Positions 20,693-30,094 of a stretch of DNA of 53,724 nt are shown here, one piece after another; position 1 is the stretch's first letter; the number at the start of each line of letters is the position of its first letter. Source of the stretch: an uncultured bacterium. Its GTDB lineage: Bacteria > Patescibacteriota > Saccharimonadia > Saccharimonadales > Saccharimonadaceae. Location: the NCBI GenBank assembly GCA_903900345.1, contig CAIUMO010000010.1, forward strand, positions 1-53,724, in the 5' to 3' direction. Position numbers and translations under genes: made by a program. The notes under the pieces were generated by a model. It was not told the DNA's origin and did no database searches. It worked only from the letters and a program-made list of their open reading frames with translations.

Positions 20693-20932
20693 ATGGCCAA
20701 AGACGACAACTATACCAATGTATTACTCGAAGATATCCGTTCACAAATGCAAGCGGTACTAGAAATCAGTCGTGACACTCAGAAAAAAGTCGAGCCTCTT
20801 GCAGCTATACAAGAAGATATTACCGAACTCAAATCAGACATTAAGACTATAAAATTGGCCGTCACTGATACCAACAAGGATCTTACACTTCTAGAACGCC
20901 GCGTAACTCATCTCGAGAAAAAAATCGCCTAA
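20693..20932 (+). CDS. Small coiled-coil protein, 79 aa
   Basis: Almost entirely predicted helix with heptad-like spacing (LLEDIRSQMQAVLEI, then ITELKSDIKTIKLAV and LTLLERRVTHLEKK). No membrane segment. The type is common in Patescibacteria as small hypothetical proteins; no function is known to me. It is followed 2 nt later by the ExoIII gene and probably shares its transcript. Confidence 0.75.
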   Translation: MAKDDNYTNVLLEDIRSQMQAVLEISRDTQKKVEPLAAIQEDITELKSDIKTIKLAVTDTNKDLTLLERRVTHLEKKIA

Positions 20933-20934
20933 GT

Positions 20935-21741
20935 ATGTCCACAAGATTATATTCTTGGAACGTCAACGGAATTCGAGCAGTCATCAAAAAAGGTGATTTT
21001 CAGACTTTTATAGCCAAGCATCAGCCAGATATCTTATGCTTGCAAGAAACCAAGGCTAAACAAGGCCAAGCCGAGATTGATTTGTCAGACTACCAAGAAT
21101 ATTGGAACAGCGCCAACAAAGCCGGCTACAGCGGCACAGCTATCTTTAGCAAGACCAAACCATTATCAGTCATCAACGGCTTTACCGATGCCATTGCCGA
21201 CAAATACGGCCTGTCCGGCGACAGCTATGGCGACCCGACTCAAGAGGGCAGGGTTATATCAGCCGAATTCGACAAATTTTGGGTCGTAACGGTCTACACG
21301 CCTAATTCCAAAGATGACTTATCGCGATTAAAACTACGTCACCTGCAATGGGATCCGGCCTTTTTGGAGCATATACAGGGGTTAGAGAAGTCCAAACCAG
21401 TACTATTTTGTGGTGACCTAAACGTCGCCCATACTGAATTAGACCTCAAAAACCCCAAACCAAACATTGGTAAACATGGTTTTACAGATGAAGAGCGCTT
21501 AGGATTCGATTCATTCGAATCAGCTGGCTTTGTTGACGTATATCGCAGCCAAAACCCCGTTAAAGCCGATGCCTTTACGTGGTGGACTCACTGGGCCAAC
21601 GCTAGAGCCCGCAACGTCGGCTGGCGTATTGATTACTGGTTAGCCAGCAAATCTATCGCTAAATCGATTGTGGACGCCCAAATTTACCCTGACGTTATGG
21701 GTTCTGACCATTGTCCGATTAGTATCGAGATTGATTTATAA
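20935..21741 (+). CDS. xth: Exodeoxyribonuclease III / AP endonuclease
   Basis: 268 aa metal-dependent nuclease of base-excision repair, cutting at abasic sites. Motifs: SWNVNGIRA at the N-terminus, LCLQETKA with the metal-binding Glu, YSGTAIFSK, CGDLNVAHTELDL, and GSDHCPI with the catalytic Asp-His at the C-terminus. It begins 2 nt after the previous stop with no separate promoter. Confidence 0.95.
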   Translation: MSTRLYSWNVNGIRAVIKKGDFQTFIAKHQPDILCLQETKAKQGQAEIDLSDYQEYWNSANKAGYSGTAIFSKTKPLSVINGFTDAIADKYGLSGDSYGDPTQEGRVISAEFDKFWVVTVYTPNSKDDLSRLKLRHLQWDPAFLEHIQGLEKSKPVLFCGDLNVAHTELDLKNPKPNIGKHGFTDEERLGFDSFESAGFVDVYRSQNPVKADAFTWWTHWANARARNVGWRIDYWLASKSIAKSIVDAQIYPDVMGSDHCPISIEIDL

Positions 21742-21742
21742 G

Positions 21743-22534
21743 ATGGAATACCCGTATTGGCACAAACAAACCGCCGACAAACCGCTCTATCCAGACATCG
21801 AATGGTCTAAGCCTGAGCAAAAATCGCAAGCTGGCCGATTAGGTATTATTGGTGGCAACAGCCTAGGTTTTGCCGGTATCGCCGAAGCCTATCAAACAAC
21901 CCTCAAAACTGGCGCGGGTAGCGTTCGCATACTGCTACCAGACGCCCTAAAAAAGAACATTCCAAGTGTTATGACTGAAGTTATCTACGGACCAACTAAT
22001 CCGTCAGGTAGTCTGTCACGTGAGGCCTTGGTCGAAATGAAAGCCGTCGGCGACTGGGCGACTGCCATATTATTAATTGGCGACGCTGGCCGCAATAGTG
22101 AAACCGCTATCTTGTACGAAGATTTTATTCGTGATTACGCTGGACCAATTACAATCACACGCGACGCGATTGATCTGCTCAAAAACAGTAGCTCAGTCTT
22201 GGTTGAACGCCCAAACACCTTGATTGTGGCATCATTTGCCCAGCTGCAAAAACTTTTTTCTAGCGTCTATTACCCAAAAGTCCTGACATTCAGTATGCAA
22301 TTAACCAATCTGGTTGAAGCCTTACATAAATTCACGATTACATATCCCGTCAGTATCGCCGTTTTTCATCAAGGTATGATATTAGCTGCCAGTGGCGGAC
22401 AGGTCACAACCACCCCTTGGGATGAACCAATGCGCATCTGGCGCGGTAATACCGCCGCTAATGCCAGCGTTTATTGGCTATGGAATCAGTCAAAACCACT
22501 AGAAAGTGCCACAGCCAGTCTAGTTAATAACTAA
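21743..22534 (+). CDS. ADP/ATP-dependent NAD(P)H-hydrate dehydratase-like protein
   Basis: 263 aa ribokinase-fold protein resembling the repair enzymes for hydrated NAD(P)H. GRLGIIGGNSLGFAGIAEAYQTTLKTGAGSV (described rather than quoted in full: GRLGIIGGN, then KTGAGSVRILLP) matches the family's N-terminal GxVLxxGGS and RxGAGLV blocks. IGDAGRNSETAIL matches the GPGLG region. The C-terminal catalytic N-x-GAGGD-x-L motif is not visible, the end reading MRIWRGNTAANASVYW, so activity is uncertain. The chosen start ATG 21743 is 1 nt after the ExoIII stop. Confidence 0.65.
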   Translation: MEYPYWHKQTADKPLYPDIEWSKPEQKSQAGRLGIIGGNSLGFAGIAEAYQTTLKTGAGSVRILLPDALKKNIPSVMTEVIYGPTNPSGSLSREALVEMKAVGDWATAILLIGDAGRNSETAILYEDFIRDYAGPITITRDAIDLLKNSSSVLVERPNTLIVASFAQLQKLFSSVYYPKVLTFSMQLTNLVEALHKFTITYPVSIAVFHQGMILAASGGQVTTTPWDEPMRIWRGNTAANASVYWLWNQSKPLESATASLVNN

Positions 22535-22547
22535 AATTCAAACAGTT

Positions 22548-22633
22548 TGGTGGGCAGAGGGGGACTTGAACCCCCACGTCCTTACGAACACCAGATTTTG
22601 AGTCTAACGCGTCTACCATTCCGCCATCCGCCC
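22548..22633 (-). tRNA. tRNA-Leu (anticodon CAA)
   Basis: Class II tRNA with long variable arm. The acceptor stem GGGCGGA pairs with TCTGCCC, followed by the discriminator A and an encoded CCA. The anticodon loop CTCAAAA gives CAA. The T-arm contains GGTTCAAGTCC. Flanks are complementary: CAAACTGTTT (22636-22645) and AAACAGTTTG (22540-22549) can extend the acceptor stem by about ten pairs through the CCA end. Confidence 0.95.
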
Positions 22634-22705
22634 AACAAACTGTTTAAATTTTTAAATTTATTGATACCACTTACGTTTTAAGTAGTAGTAACTATTAATA
22701 TATTG

Positions 22706-22711
22706 TACAAT
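22706..22711 (+). promoter_or_regulatory. -10 box of the sortase gene
   Basis: TACAAT 23 nt upstream of ATG 22735; here an SD-like AGGA also precedes the start. Confidence 0.4.
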
Positions 22712-22734
22712 AGAACCCATTAGGAATCTATACA

Positions 22735-23946
22735 ATGAAGCCAGATGAAACCAGTAGTAGCCAGAGTGGGACGCCGCTATTGCCGCAGAGGTCTATGGCT
22801 GTTGCCCCAGATCAAAGGCCAAGTAACGCCATTCAGGAAGCCGCCGCTCAAGTCGTCCGTCTGCAAATTGATGATATTTACGCCTCAAAAGACGCCGCTG
22901 AATCGAATAAACAACAAATTCTCTCTCATCAACTGGACCAGGTTAGTCCATACCAAAGGACTCACTCGGCCCACCCTGGCCTGCAAGGTGATCAGATGCA
23001 AGAATACCATACCGCCTGGCAAAATTATTATCGACAATATTACGAGGGTTATTACACACATCACCTCCAAAAGGCACAGCGCGAACTACAAGAACAAACT
23101 TCAAATAACCAAGATAAAAAGGCGTATTTTAGCAGTCAACCAGTCCAAACACCAACAGCTTCAACCGAAGAAAATATGTTCGACTTGCGTCAAGAATTGA
23201 TATCCAAAGTCCATGAATCAGCTACAAAAATCCGAAAAAGCCGTCATTTTATTCCGCTGGCCGCCGGTTTATTGGTCGTTCTGATTTTTTTATTCTTACA
23301 ATATAACCAGCTAATTGTTTCAAACATCATCGCTTACGTCAGCCCTGGCAATATCGATCCTCAAAATATAGTCATCGACCCCAATAGTAATGTTAAGGTT
23401 GGGCCTGATCCTAAACTGATTATTCCTAAAATCAACGTTGATGTACCAGTGTTATATGACGTCGGCAACGATTACAAATCCCAGATGACGGCAATGACGC
23501 AAGGCGTCGCTCAATTCGCTATTCCAGGCGCTAACAGCCACCCTGGTCAGGTCGGCAATACTATCATCGCTGGCCACAGTAGCAACGACTTGCTTGATAC
23601 TGGTGATTACAAATTTATCTTTGCTCAGCTGGATAAGTTGGCGGTAGGCGACACAATCTACGCTAATTACAACTCGACTCGCTACACGTACACCGTCACC
23701 GGCAAACAGGTAGTCAAACCGACCGACGTCAGCAAATTAGTTTATCCTACGACCAAGCCAATTCTAACTTTATTGACCTGCACGCCACTTGGTACAGCGA
23801 TCAACCGTTTGTTAATCGTAGCCGAACAAGTCAGCCCCGATCCAAACCAATCAACTTCAGCCCCAGTTGCGACTAGTAGCCAAAGCACATCAATCCCAGG
23901 CAATTCGCCAACCTTATTAGAGCGTCTCTTTGGCGGCAGTAATTAA
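22735..23946 (+). CDS. Sortase with long cytoplasmic N-terminal region
   Basis: 403 aa membrane transpeptidase that would anchor surface proteins. Residues 1-170 are hydrophilic, Gln-rich and probably disordered. A single membrane helix spans about 172-194. The sortase barrel follows: PKINVDVPVL, His281 in IAGHSSND, Cys349 in LLTCTPLG, Arg358 in INRLLIVAE, so the catalytic triad is complete. The C-terminus is Ser/Pro-rich. The class (D/E-like) is a guess. No LPxTG substrate is seen in the window. It converges with the PEGA gene 4 nt away. Confidence 0.9.
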   Translation: MKPDETSSSQSGTPLLPQRSMAVAPDQRPSNAIQEAAAQVVRLQIDDIYASKDAAESNKQQILSHQLDQVSPYQRTHSAHPGLQGDQMQEYHTAWQNYYRQYYEGYYTHHLQKAQRELQEQTSNNQDKKAYFSSQPVQTPTASTEENMFDLRQELISKVHESATKIRKSRHFIPLAAGLLVVLIFLFLQYNQLIVSNIIAYVSPGNIDPQNIVIDPNSNVKVGPDPKLIIPKINVDVPVLYDVGNDYKSQMTAMTQGVAQFAIPGANSHPGQVGNTIIAGHSSNDLLDTGDYKFIFAQLDKLAVGDTIYANYNSTRYTYTVTGKQVVKPTDVSKLVYPTTKPILTLLTCTPLGTAINRLLIVAEQVSPDPNQSTSAPVATSSQSTSIPGNSPTLLERLFGGSN

Positions 23947-23950
23947 CTAA

Positions 23951-25423
23951 CTAAGGCAGAACCACTCGAACACGTTGTAATTGATAGCCAGTCGTGGTTT
24001 TATCAACACTATAAATATATCGTCCGTTACTAGTTATAGCAGCGCCTTGACCAGATGTAACACTGTTAATAGTGTGAACATTAGTGCCATCAAATTCACG
24101 AATTGTCAGCTTGCCATCACGATCAGACCAAACATAATTATCGTTCAGCCATTTCAGTGGCAAAATATCACCACTACCCTCAACTGACGACGCAACTAAT
24201 GACTGATATTCTAAATCATAGCTCGTAAAATTACCGGCCGATTGAGCAAAGATATATTCTCCCGTTGGACTAAAACTCAAATTTTGAACATTTCCAGTCA
24301 CCGTAAATGAAGTCAGTGCCTTTAAACTAGTCACATTATCACTTGATGTACCAGTAGGGTAGCTGCCCCTTAAAACATCGACTTTGCTATCTTCCGAGAT
24401 CGCTACATAATCTTCGTTAAAATAACGAGCCGCTACAGCATTCAAAGACGAATTGCTGCCATTAGTTATAGTTCGGACGGTATATGGCCGATCATCGCCA
24501 TCACGATATAAACCGACAATCTGTTGATTAGCACCATTAACACCTGTACCAACATAAGCAATGACGTTAGAGCTATTAATATTAAAGCTAACAACATTAC
24601 TGACAAGTGGTCGCGATATAGTGCCTGCCGACAAATCCAGCTTTCGGATATCACCAACTACAAGCGCGTAATAAATATTACCACTTGTACCAGAGAAACT
24701 TACGTTACTAATTGCTACGTCAAATAACCTAGTAATATTCTTGGTCAGCTTAACATCCTGAGTATCTAATACCAGCCATTCGCTCTGATTGCTATAATTA
24801 TGTTTAATCAAAACATATCTTCCGCCATCGTCCCATTTTTGGACTTGAAAGCTATGAACCACACCAACTGTCGTTGAATCACTATATATATCGGCTGGAA
24901 TTGATAATTTAGTCGTTTTAGCCGTATCCGAACTCAGATCAACCATATCAAAAGCGGGCGTATCAGCCTTGCCTTGAATCAATATATAATGACCGTCAGC
25001 CGAAGCAACCGAAGAATTAATAGCAGCATAGTTAATAACTGATTCAACTGTTAATTTTTTAGGCACCAAAAGGGCATAGTTTAGCCATTCCAAAACACCA
25101 GATTTAATAGTGATGGTTTTAGTCCAAGTCTCATAACCAGTCCGTGACATTGTAATCGTATGTTTACCAGCCCGAACAGTGCTTTTGTTGGGCGTCTGTG
25201 AGCCAATATTTTTCCCATCAATAGTGACTGTTGCGCCTGAAGGGTTTGAACTAAGCTGTATCAAGGCGTATTGTTCCAATCGACCATCTCCAGAATCAAA
25301 TCTGTAGCCCAAGACAAAAAGAATAATAAAGGTGACTATTATAATGACCGACAGGCTCATAACAATATAGGTTGCTATGCGTTTAATGAATTCTGATTGA
25401 TTGTTCGAAATCGAGTGATGCAT
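23951..25423 (-). CDS. Membrane-anchored PEGA-domain protein
   Basis: 490 aa. A membrane helix spans about residues 17-40. A PEGA domain follows (LSSNPSGATVTIDGKNIG, TPNKSTVRAGKHTITMSRTGY), then about 370 residues of WD/propeller-like repeats with blocks such as SFSPTGEYIFAQ and WLNDNYVWSDRDG. Probably extracytoplasmic. PEGA domains are typical of surface-layer and cell-wall proteins; exact role unknown. TATAAT at 25436-25441 lies 12 nt before ATG 25423. Confidence 0.85.
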   Translation of the reverse strand: MHHSISNNQSEFIKRIATYIVMSLSVIIIVTFIILFVLGYRFDSGDGRLEQYALIQLSSNPSGATVTIDGKNIGSQTPNKSTVRAGKHTITMSRTGYETWTKTITIKSGVLEWLNYALLVPKKLTVESVINYAAINSSVASADGHYILIQGKADTPAFDMVDLSSDTAKTTKLSIPADIYSDSTTVGVVHSFQVQKWDDGGRYVLIKHNYSNQSEWLVLDTQDVKLTKNITRLFDVAISNVSFSGTSGNIYYALVVGDIRKLDLSAGTISRPLVSNVVSFNINSSNVIAYVGTGVNGANQQIVGLYRDGDDRPYTVRTITNGSNSSLNAVAARYFNEDYVAISEDSKVDVLRGSYPTGTSSDNVTSLKALTSFTVTGNVQNLSFSPTGEYIFAQSAGNFTSYDLEYQSLVASSVEGSGDILPLKWLNDNYVWSDRDGKLTIREFDGTNVHTINSVTSGQGAAITSNGRYIYSVDKTTTGYQLQRVRVVLP

Positions 25424-25435
25424 ATATTACTTGCC

Positions 25436-25441
25436 ATTATA
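25436..25441 (-). promoter_or_regulatory. -10 box of the PEGA gene
   Basis: TATAAT on the minus strand, 12 nt before the ATG. Confidence 0.55.
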
Positions 25442-25469
25442 TCAAGTTATGGATTCTTTGACCAAGATC

Positions 25470-25498
25470 TTGTATATTTCCCAAATAACACCTATTAT
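25470..25498 (+). promoter_or_regulatory. Promoter of the membrane protein at 25555
   Basis: TTGTAT at 25470-25475, a 17-nt spacer and TATTAT at 25493-25498, followed by a leader of about 50 nt with the SD GAGGA before ATG 25555. Confidence 0.45.
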
Positions 25499-25554
25499 GA
25501 TGATACAACTGGTGTAAACAAAGCATAATCAGTATTCTAATGCGAGGATAGACA

Positions 25555-26418
25555 ATGAAGAACGATAAGATAAATGCGGCCGCAATTCAGCACAACATTA
25601 CCCAAAAGTCCCAAGCAATTTATCGTCAAGCGATCAAACAGCCTGTTAGCCAAATTAAACCATTCGTTCGCAAAGTCGGACACAGTATGGATATCGCTCG
25701 CAGCAAAAGCGTCGCTCATTTCACACCACATCCAATTCATACGCCGATTAATAAGCCGAATCCAGTCAAAAAACAATTTGACATCAACCCAACAAGGCAT
25801 CATTTGGCTGCCAAAGCCGATCTTAGACGTACACTGGTTGCAAACGTAGCTCCACAAGCGACAATCAATGCGCCACTTAATGTCAGCGCCAAAGAGCAAA
25901 TGATCGCCCAGGCTTTCGATCAACTCGATAAAACTCAAAAGACAAATACAGTTAATTTAAAAAATAGGTATAAATTAATTAGAAACCTTGTTTTTGGTCT
26001 TATTTTAATTCTAGCCATTGGCTATTTTATCTTTATTAATATACCAACCATCTCAGTTGCCGTCGCCAGTAACCAATCAGGGATAAAAGCCAGCTATCCG
26101 CAATATCTGCCCGAAGGTTATAGCCTAAACAACCCAGTATCTTACAGCAACGGCCAAGTTAGTTTAAGTTTTCATTCTAATACTAGCAACAAAACATTTG
26201 TAATTGCCGAATCCAAAAGTTCTTGGGATTCTAGCGCCGTCAAAAACAAAGTCAACAAAGATTCAAACGGTCTGTTTGTTACCACTCAAGAGAACGGCCT
26301 AACTATTTATACTTATGACGATAACGCCACCTGGGTAAACGGTGGCATTCTTTATAGTATTAGCGGTGATGCGCCATTATCCAGAAGCCAAATCCGCCGT
26401 ATTGCCACAAGTCTATAG
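25555..26418 (+). CDS. Single-pass membrane protein with DUF4367-like external domain
   Basis: 287 aa. The first 140 residues are basic, hydrophilic and cytosolic. One membrane helix spans about 143-165 (NLVFGLILILAIGYFIFI). The external part begins KASYPQYLPEGYSLNNPVSY and continues with beta-rich text, resembling DUF4367/anti-sigma C-terminal domains. That resemblance is by eye, so only moderate trust is warranted. GAGGA lies before the ATG. It converges with the GreA-like gene 5 nt away. Confidence 0.7.
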   Translation: MKNDKINAAAIQHNITQKSQAIYRQAIKQPVSQIKPFVRKVGHSMDIARSKSVAHFTPHPIHTPINKPNPVKKQFDINPTRHHLAAKADLRRTLVANVAPQATINAPLNVSAKEQMIAQAFDQLDKTQKTNTVNLKNRYKLIRNLVFGLILILAIGYFIFINIPTISVAVASNQSGIKASYPQYLPEGYSLNNPVSYSNGQVSLSFHSNTSNKTFVIAESKSSWDSSAVKNKVNKDSNGLFVTTQENGLTIYTYDDNATWVNGGILYSISGDAPLSRSQIRRIATSL

Positions 26419-26423
26419 ATTTG

Positions 26424-26897
26424 TTATTGATCCAAAGATTCAATCACCAGCAGATCATTATGTAATATCTCGTCATTACATTTTTTGCCAATTAGTTTAA
26501 GGGCAATTGGTGATCGGCGACTAACAATTATGGCCTCATCAACGACTTGTCCAGCATTTGCTGTCCAATCTCCAGCTATAAAATATGTCATAACCTTATC
26601 GTTAGTCTTGTTGCGCGCAGTAACCTTGGTACCAATACCAACGACGCCACGTTTTTGTTTAGGAATACTAGGCAGACAATTACGCAAAATTGATTTCAAA
26701 TTATCACGCTCGGCTGCCATCAAAGCTTGACGATCACGCAATACCTCAAATGGCGCATTATCATGCCAAGTTTCAGACGTTTGGTTAAAGACATCATAAA
26801 ATTCCGGACCAAGTGCAATAATCTGCGCGTCTAATTCAGCAATGCGCTGACGTGCATAATTTTTGTCATTTTCCAATATTAATAAATCTTTTTCCAT
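26424..26897 (-). CDS. GreA/GreB-like transcription elongation factor
   Basis: 157 aa. The N-terminal half is an antiparallel coiled coil with tip segment ETWHDNAPFEVLRDRQ; the tip Asp is kept, but the second acidic residue of the usual D-x-x-E-N pattern is changed. The C-terminal FKBP-like half has SRRSPIALKLIGKKCND, matching the GreA signature SPIARALIGK. The role would be transcript cleavage in backtracked RNA polymerase. ATG 26897 is preferred over GTG 26903 because the SD AGAGG sits at 5 nt from it. It could be a paralogous Gre-domain protein rather than GreA itself. Confidence 0.8.
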   Translation of the reverse strand: MEKDLLILENDKNYARQRIAELDAQIIALGPEFYDVFNQTSETWHDNAPFEVLRDRQALMAAERDNLKSILRNCLPSIPKQKRGVVGIGTKVTARNKTNDKVMTYFIAGDWTANAGQVVDEAIIVSRRSPIALKLIGKKCNDEILHNDLLVIESLDQ

Positions 26898-26948
26898 GAT
26901 CACCTCTGAAAACTGTTCTTATCGTACCGACTATTATAACTTATTTGT

Positions 26949-26954
26949 TATAAT
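26949..26954 (+). promoter_or_regulatory. -10 box of gltX
   Basis: TATAAT 7 nt before ATG 26962. Confidence 0.6.
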
Positions 26955-26961
26955 AAAATAC

Positions 26962-28407
26962 ATGACATCAATTCGTACTCGTTTCGCCCCAAGTCCAACC
27001 GGATACATGCACGTTGGAGGTGTTCGCACAGCGCTTTTTGCATGGTTATTAGCTAGACAAAGTCCAGATGGCAAATTTATTTTACGCCTAGAAGATACCG
27101 ACCAAAAACGAGAGGTAGCCGGATCAGCCGAACATCTAATCGAAAGTTTACATGCGTTAGGCATTGTCTATGATGAAGGTCCAGATATCGGTGGGCCATA
27201 CGCACCATACAAACAAAGTGAACGCTTGGATAGTTACAGAAAGTGGGCACAAAAGCTAATTGACGCAGGACGAGCATATGCAGACCCATACACCGCTGAA
27301 CAAATTGAGGCTTTCCGTAATCAATCCAGAGATGAAAAGCGAGCTTTTTTGTACCGCGATCATCGGCCAACCAATCCGCCAGTATGGGATGGCAAAATGC
27401 CGCTTCGTTTTAAATCTGATCCCAAATCTTATTCATGGCATGATGAAGTCATGGGCGACTTGCACTCAGGCCCAGAAGTTATCGACGATATTATCATTAT
27501 CAAATCCGACGGCTATCCGACTTACAATTTCGCACACATTATCGACGATGCCGAGATGAATATATCGCATATTATTCGCGGTCAAGAGTTTCTATCTAGT
27601 CAACCAAACTATATGAATTTATATGAGGCTTTGAATATAAAAGCACCGTTATTCGCAACAGTGCCACACATTTTGGGTGAATCTGGCAATAAAAAACTAG
27701 GTAAACGCGATGGCGCCAAAGACGTCTTGGACTATTTCAAAGACGGATATCTACAAGAAGCTATGATTAATTTTATTGCCAGTATGGGCTGGAATGATGG
27801 TAGCGAACAGGAAATATTTTCAAGTGCCGAATTAATCGAAAAATTCAGCCTTGCCAGGATTCAGCATAGCGGCGCTCGCTTCGACGAAAAGCGCCTACTA
27901 TGGCTAAATGGCCAATGGATCCGTAAATTATCACTTGACGATCTGTATAACCGCTGTGCCGAATTTTGGCCAGAATCAGCCAACCAAGTAGGGGATGATG
28001 TCAAAAAGCAGGTCTTGGCATTAGTCCAAGATCGACTCAAAACTTTAGCTGATTTACCACTACTGACATCTTACTTCTTTGCAGAACCAACGCCTGACTG
28101 GACAATGACTACCAACAACAACCAACTTAGCAAATTATCGACCGATGAAATCGTGACATTACTAAATCATGCCAAAGAAGCGTTATCAAATAGCAATTAC
28201 GACGCCGACTCATTACAGCAAACTCTAAATTCTCTACTTGAAACAACCGGTCAAAAGCCAGGTATACTATTCACACTCATCCGCATAGCCGTATCTTGGG
28301 CGCCATTTAGTCCAGCGTTGAATGAAACACTATCCACAATAGGACGCGACAAAGTTCAATCTCGATTGCAAAATGCAATTCAAGCAGCTGAATCAGCTTC
28401 TAAATAA
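26962..28407 (+). CDS. gltX: Glutamyl-tRNA synthetase
   Basis: Class I aminoacyl-tRNA synthetase, 481 aa, charging tRNA with Glu. The HIGH-type motif is PSPTGYMHVGG, the second signature KKLGKRDGAKDV replaces the commoner KLSKR, and LRLEDTDQKR is typical of the family. The frame is open from 26863, but ATG 26962 (MTSIRTRFAPSP) fits the family and has a TATAAT box 7 nt upstream. The 3' end overlaps the convergent gene at 28400. Whether it also charges tRNA-Gln cannot be told; no gatCAB is in the window. Confidence 0.96.
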   Translation: MTSIRTRFAPSPTGYMHVGGVRTALFAWLLARQSPDGKFILRLEDTDQKREVAGSAEHLIESLHALGIVYDEGPDIGGPYAPYKQSERLDSYRKWAQKLIDAGRAYADPYTAEQIEAFRNQSRDEKRAFLYRDHRPTNPPVWDGKMPLRFKSDPKSYSWHDEVMGDLHSGPEVIDDIIIIKSDGYPTYNFAHIIDDAEMNISHIIRGQEFLSSQPNYMNLYEALNIKAPLFATVPHILGESGNKKLGKRDGAKDVLDYFKDGYLQEAMINFIASMGWNDGSEQEIFSSAELIEKFSLARIQHSGARFDEKRLLWLNGQWIRKLSLDDLYNRCAEFWPESANQVGDDVKKQVLALVQDRLKTLADLPLLTSYFFAEPTPDWTMTTNNNQLSKLSTDEIVTLLNHAKEALSNSNYDADSLQQTLNSLLETTGQKPGILFTLIRIAVSWAPFSPALNETLSTIGRDKVQSRLQNAIQAAESASK

Positions 28408-28873
28408 CATCTTGCAAGTCTAATTCCGCTAAAATATCTTCGACACCTGGCGGCAATGCCTCGATCATACGATGATTTTGCTTTTTCTCAAGTTCATAAT
28501 AACTTTCCAAGACCTTCTTGATAACATCTCGGGATATATCACGATAAATATCCTTACTGCTGTGTCGATCATATAATTTTTCGCCAGCCTTGGCTGCTCG
28601 AACTATTTCTAGTAAGGCTTGAGTTGGAGTCGGTAGTTCCGGTGGATGATAATTTGCGTGCAGATAATTATGGACATCTTCTTCGACCAAAATTTGTTTT
28701 GAGGTTAAATCACGAAGAGTTCGATACAGCATATACTCTCCAAAAACTCTTCTCGGCCAGTACTCATGATGGACATTAAAATTTTCGGGATTGTCTACGT
28801 CCAGTTTAGAGACTGGAAGCTTTATCTTGTCTATAGACACAGGAATGCCATCAACCGAAGGATAGAATGTCAC
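28400..28873 (-). CDS. Hypothetical protein, about 157 aa
   Basis: I do not recognise it. The protein is soluble and helix-rich, with EYWPRRVFGEYMLYRTLRD in the middle and a charged C-terminal half. GTG 28873 with GGGGG 5 nt upstream is a better start than TTG 28885, which lies within the G-rich SD. TATATT about 11 nt before the GTG may be the -10. It overlaps the gltX end by 8 nt. Confidence 0.6.
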   Translation of the reverse strand: MTFYPSVDGIPVSIDKIKLPVSKLDVDNPENFNVHHEYWPRRVFGEYMLYRTLRDLTSKQILVEEDVHNYLHANYHPPELPTPTQALLEIVRAAKAGEKLYDRHSSKDIYRDISRDVIKKVLESYYELEKKQNHRMIEALPPGVEDILAELDLQDVI

Positions 28874-28981
28874 TATAACCCCCAAATATATACCCTGATA
28901 CAGCCCACCCGTTACTAATTGTCATCACTATTTTAGCAAATATTTTTTAACTATAGTAGTCAAATCATAACTGTTTTCTGC

Positions 28982-28987
28982 TATAAT
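28982..28987 (+). promoter_or_regulatory. -10 box of the DUF3048/kinase/regulator operon
   Basis: TATAAT 12 nt before ATG 29000. Confidence 0.55.
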
Positions 28988-28999
28988 TACGCTTAAGCT

Positions 29000-30094
29000 A
29001 TGAAATCGATGAACAAGATACACCAACTAAGGGTGAGCCTACATAATTGGCTTCTTAAACACCGCTTAACAGTTTGGATTATCGGTGTCATTATTGTGCT
29101 TTGGGCTGGCGCTTTTACTTATTTAATTCTATCTCAAAAACCAGTCATAATTGTCGCGACCGCCACGCCAAAAGTCGTTATCAAACCCAAGCCAGTAGTC
29201 ATTAAATATTATTCGCCATTGACTGGTAATTTGGTCAGTGACGAAACCGCTACTAAACAAGCTGTAACTGGCATTATGATCGAAAACAGCCCCGACGCTC
29301 GACCACAATCAGGCTTAAAAAACAGCGGTGTAGTCTTTGAAGCCATCGCCGAAGGTGGTATCACCAGATTCTTAGTTTTGTACCAGCAAGAAAAACCAGC
29401 GCTAATCGGGCCAGTCCGTAGTGTCAGATTATATGACCTAGATTGGCTAGCGGCTTTTAATTCCAGTATCGGCCACGTTGGCGGTAGCGCTGCTGCCTTA
29501 GTTGAAGTACGAAACGGCAGCTATCGCGACATTGACCAGTTCTTTAACTCAGGTTCATATTGGCGCGCCACTGATCGTTACGCACCACATAATGTCTATA
29601 CTAGCTCCGAGAGGTTAGATGCCTTAAATACAGCCAAAGGCTACACGACGTCCAATTTTACTGGTTTTAGTCGCACCGATGGCCAACCAAGTGTCGCCCC
29701 AGATGCCACTAACATTAATATTCAAATTAGCAGTCCGTTATATAACAGCACTTACGTTTATGATAAAACGACCAATACTTACGCCCGTTCTCAGGCTGGC
29801 GCACCGCACTTAGACCGTGAATCAGGCCAAATTACGCCTAGTGTAGTTATCGCATTACACGTCGACGAAACAACCGTTCTTGAAGACGGCTACAGGCAAA
29901 GTATCGTCACAATCGGCAGCGGTAATGCCACAATTTTCCAAAACGGCGTTGCGATCAATGCTATTTGGCACAAAACCAGCAAAAAAGACCAAATTACGCT
30001 TACTGATGCCGTTGGTACTGATATTCCATTAGTCAGAGGCCAAACTTGGATCGCAGCCGTTCCAAATGACGCTGGAGACGTAACATGGAATTAA
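29000..30094 (+). CDS. DUF3048 (YerB-type) membrane-anchored protein
   Basis: 364 aa. An N-terminal membrane helix spans about residues 22-45, followed by a Val/Lys/Pro-rich stalk, then the DUF3048 core with IMIENSPDARPQSGL, EAIAEGGITRFLVLYQ and GPVRSVRLYDLDWL. The family is extracytoplasmic with unknown chemistry. It overlaps the histidine kinase by 10 nt, so a sensory or envelope link is possible. Confidence 0.88.
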   Translation: MKSMNKIHQLRVSLHNWLLKHRLTVWIIGVIIVLWAGAFTYLILSQKPVIIVATATPKVVIKPKPVVIKYYSPLTGNLVSDETATKQAVTGIMIENSPDARPQSGLKNSGVVFEAIAEGGITRFLVLYQQEKPALIGPVRSVRLYDLDWLAAFNSSIGHVGGSAAALVEVRNGSYRDIDQFFNSGSYWRATDRYAPHNVYTSSERLDALNTAKGYTTSNFTGFSRTDGQPSVAPDATNINIQISSPLYNSTYVYDKTTNTYARSQAGAPHLDRESGQITPSVVIALHVDETTVLEDGYRQSIVTIGSGNATIFQNGVAINAIWHKTSKKDQITLTDAVGTDIPLVRGQTWIAAVPNDAGDVTWN

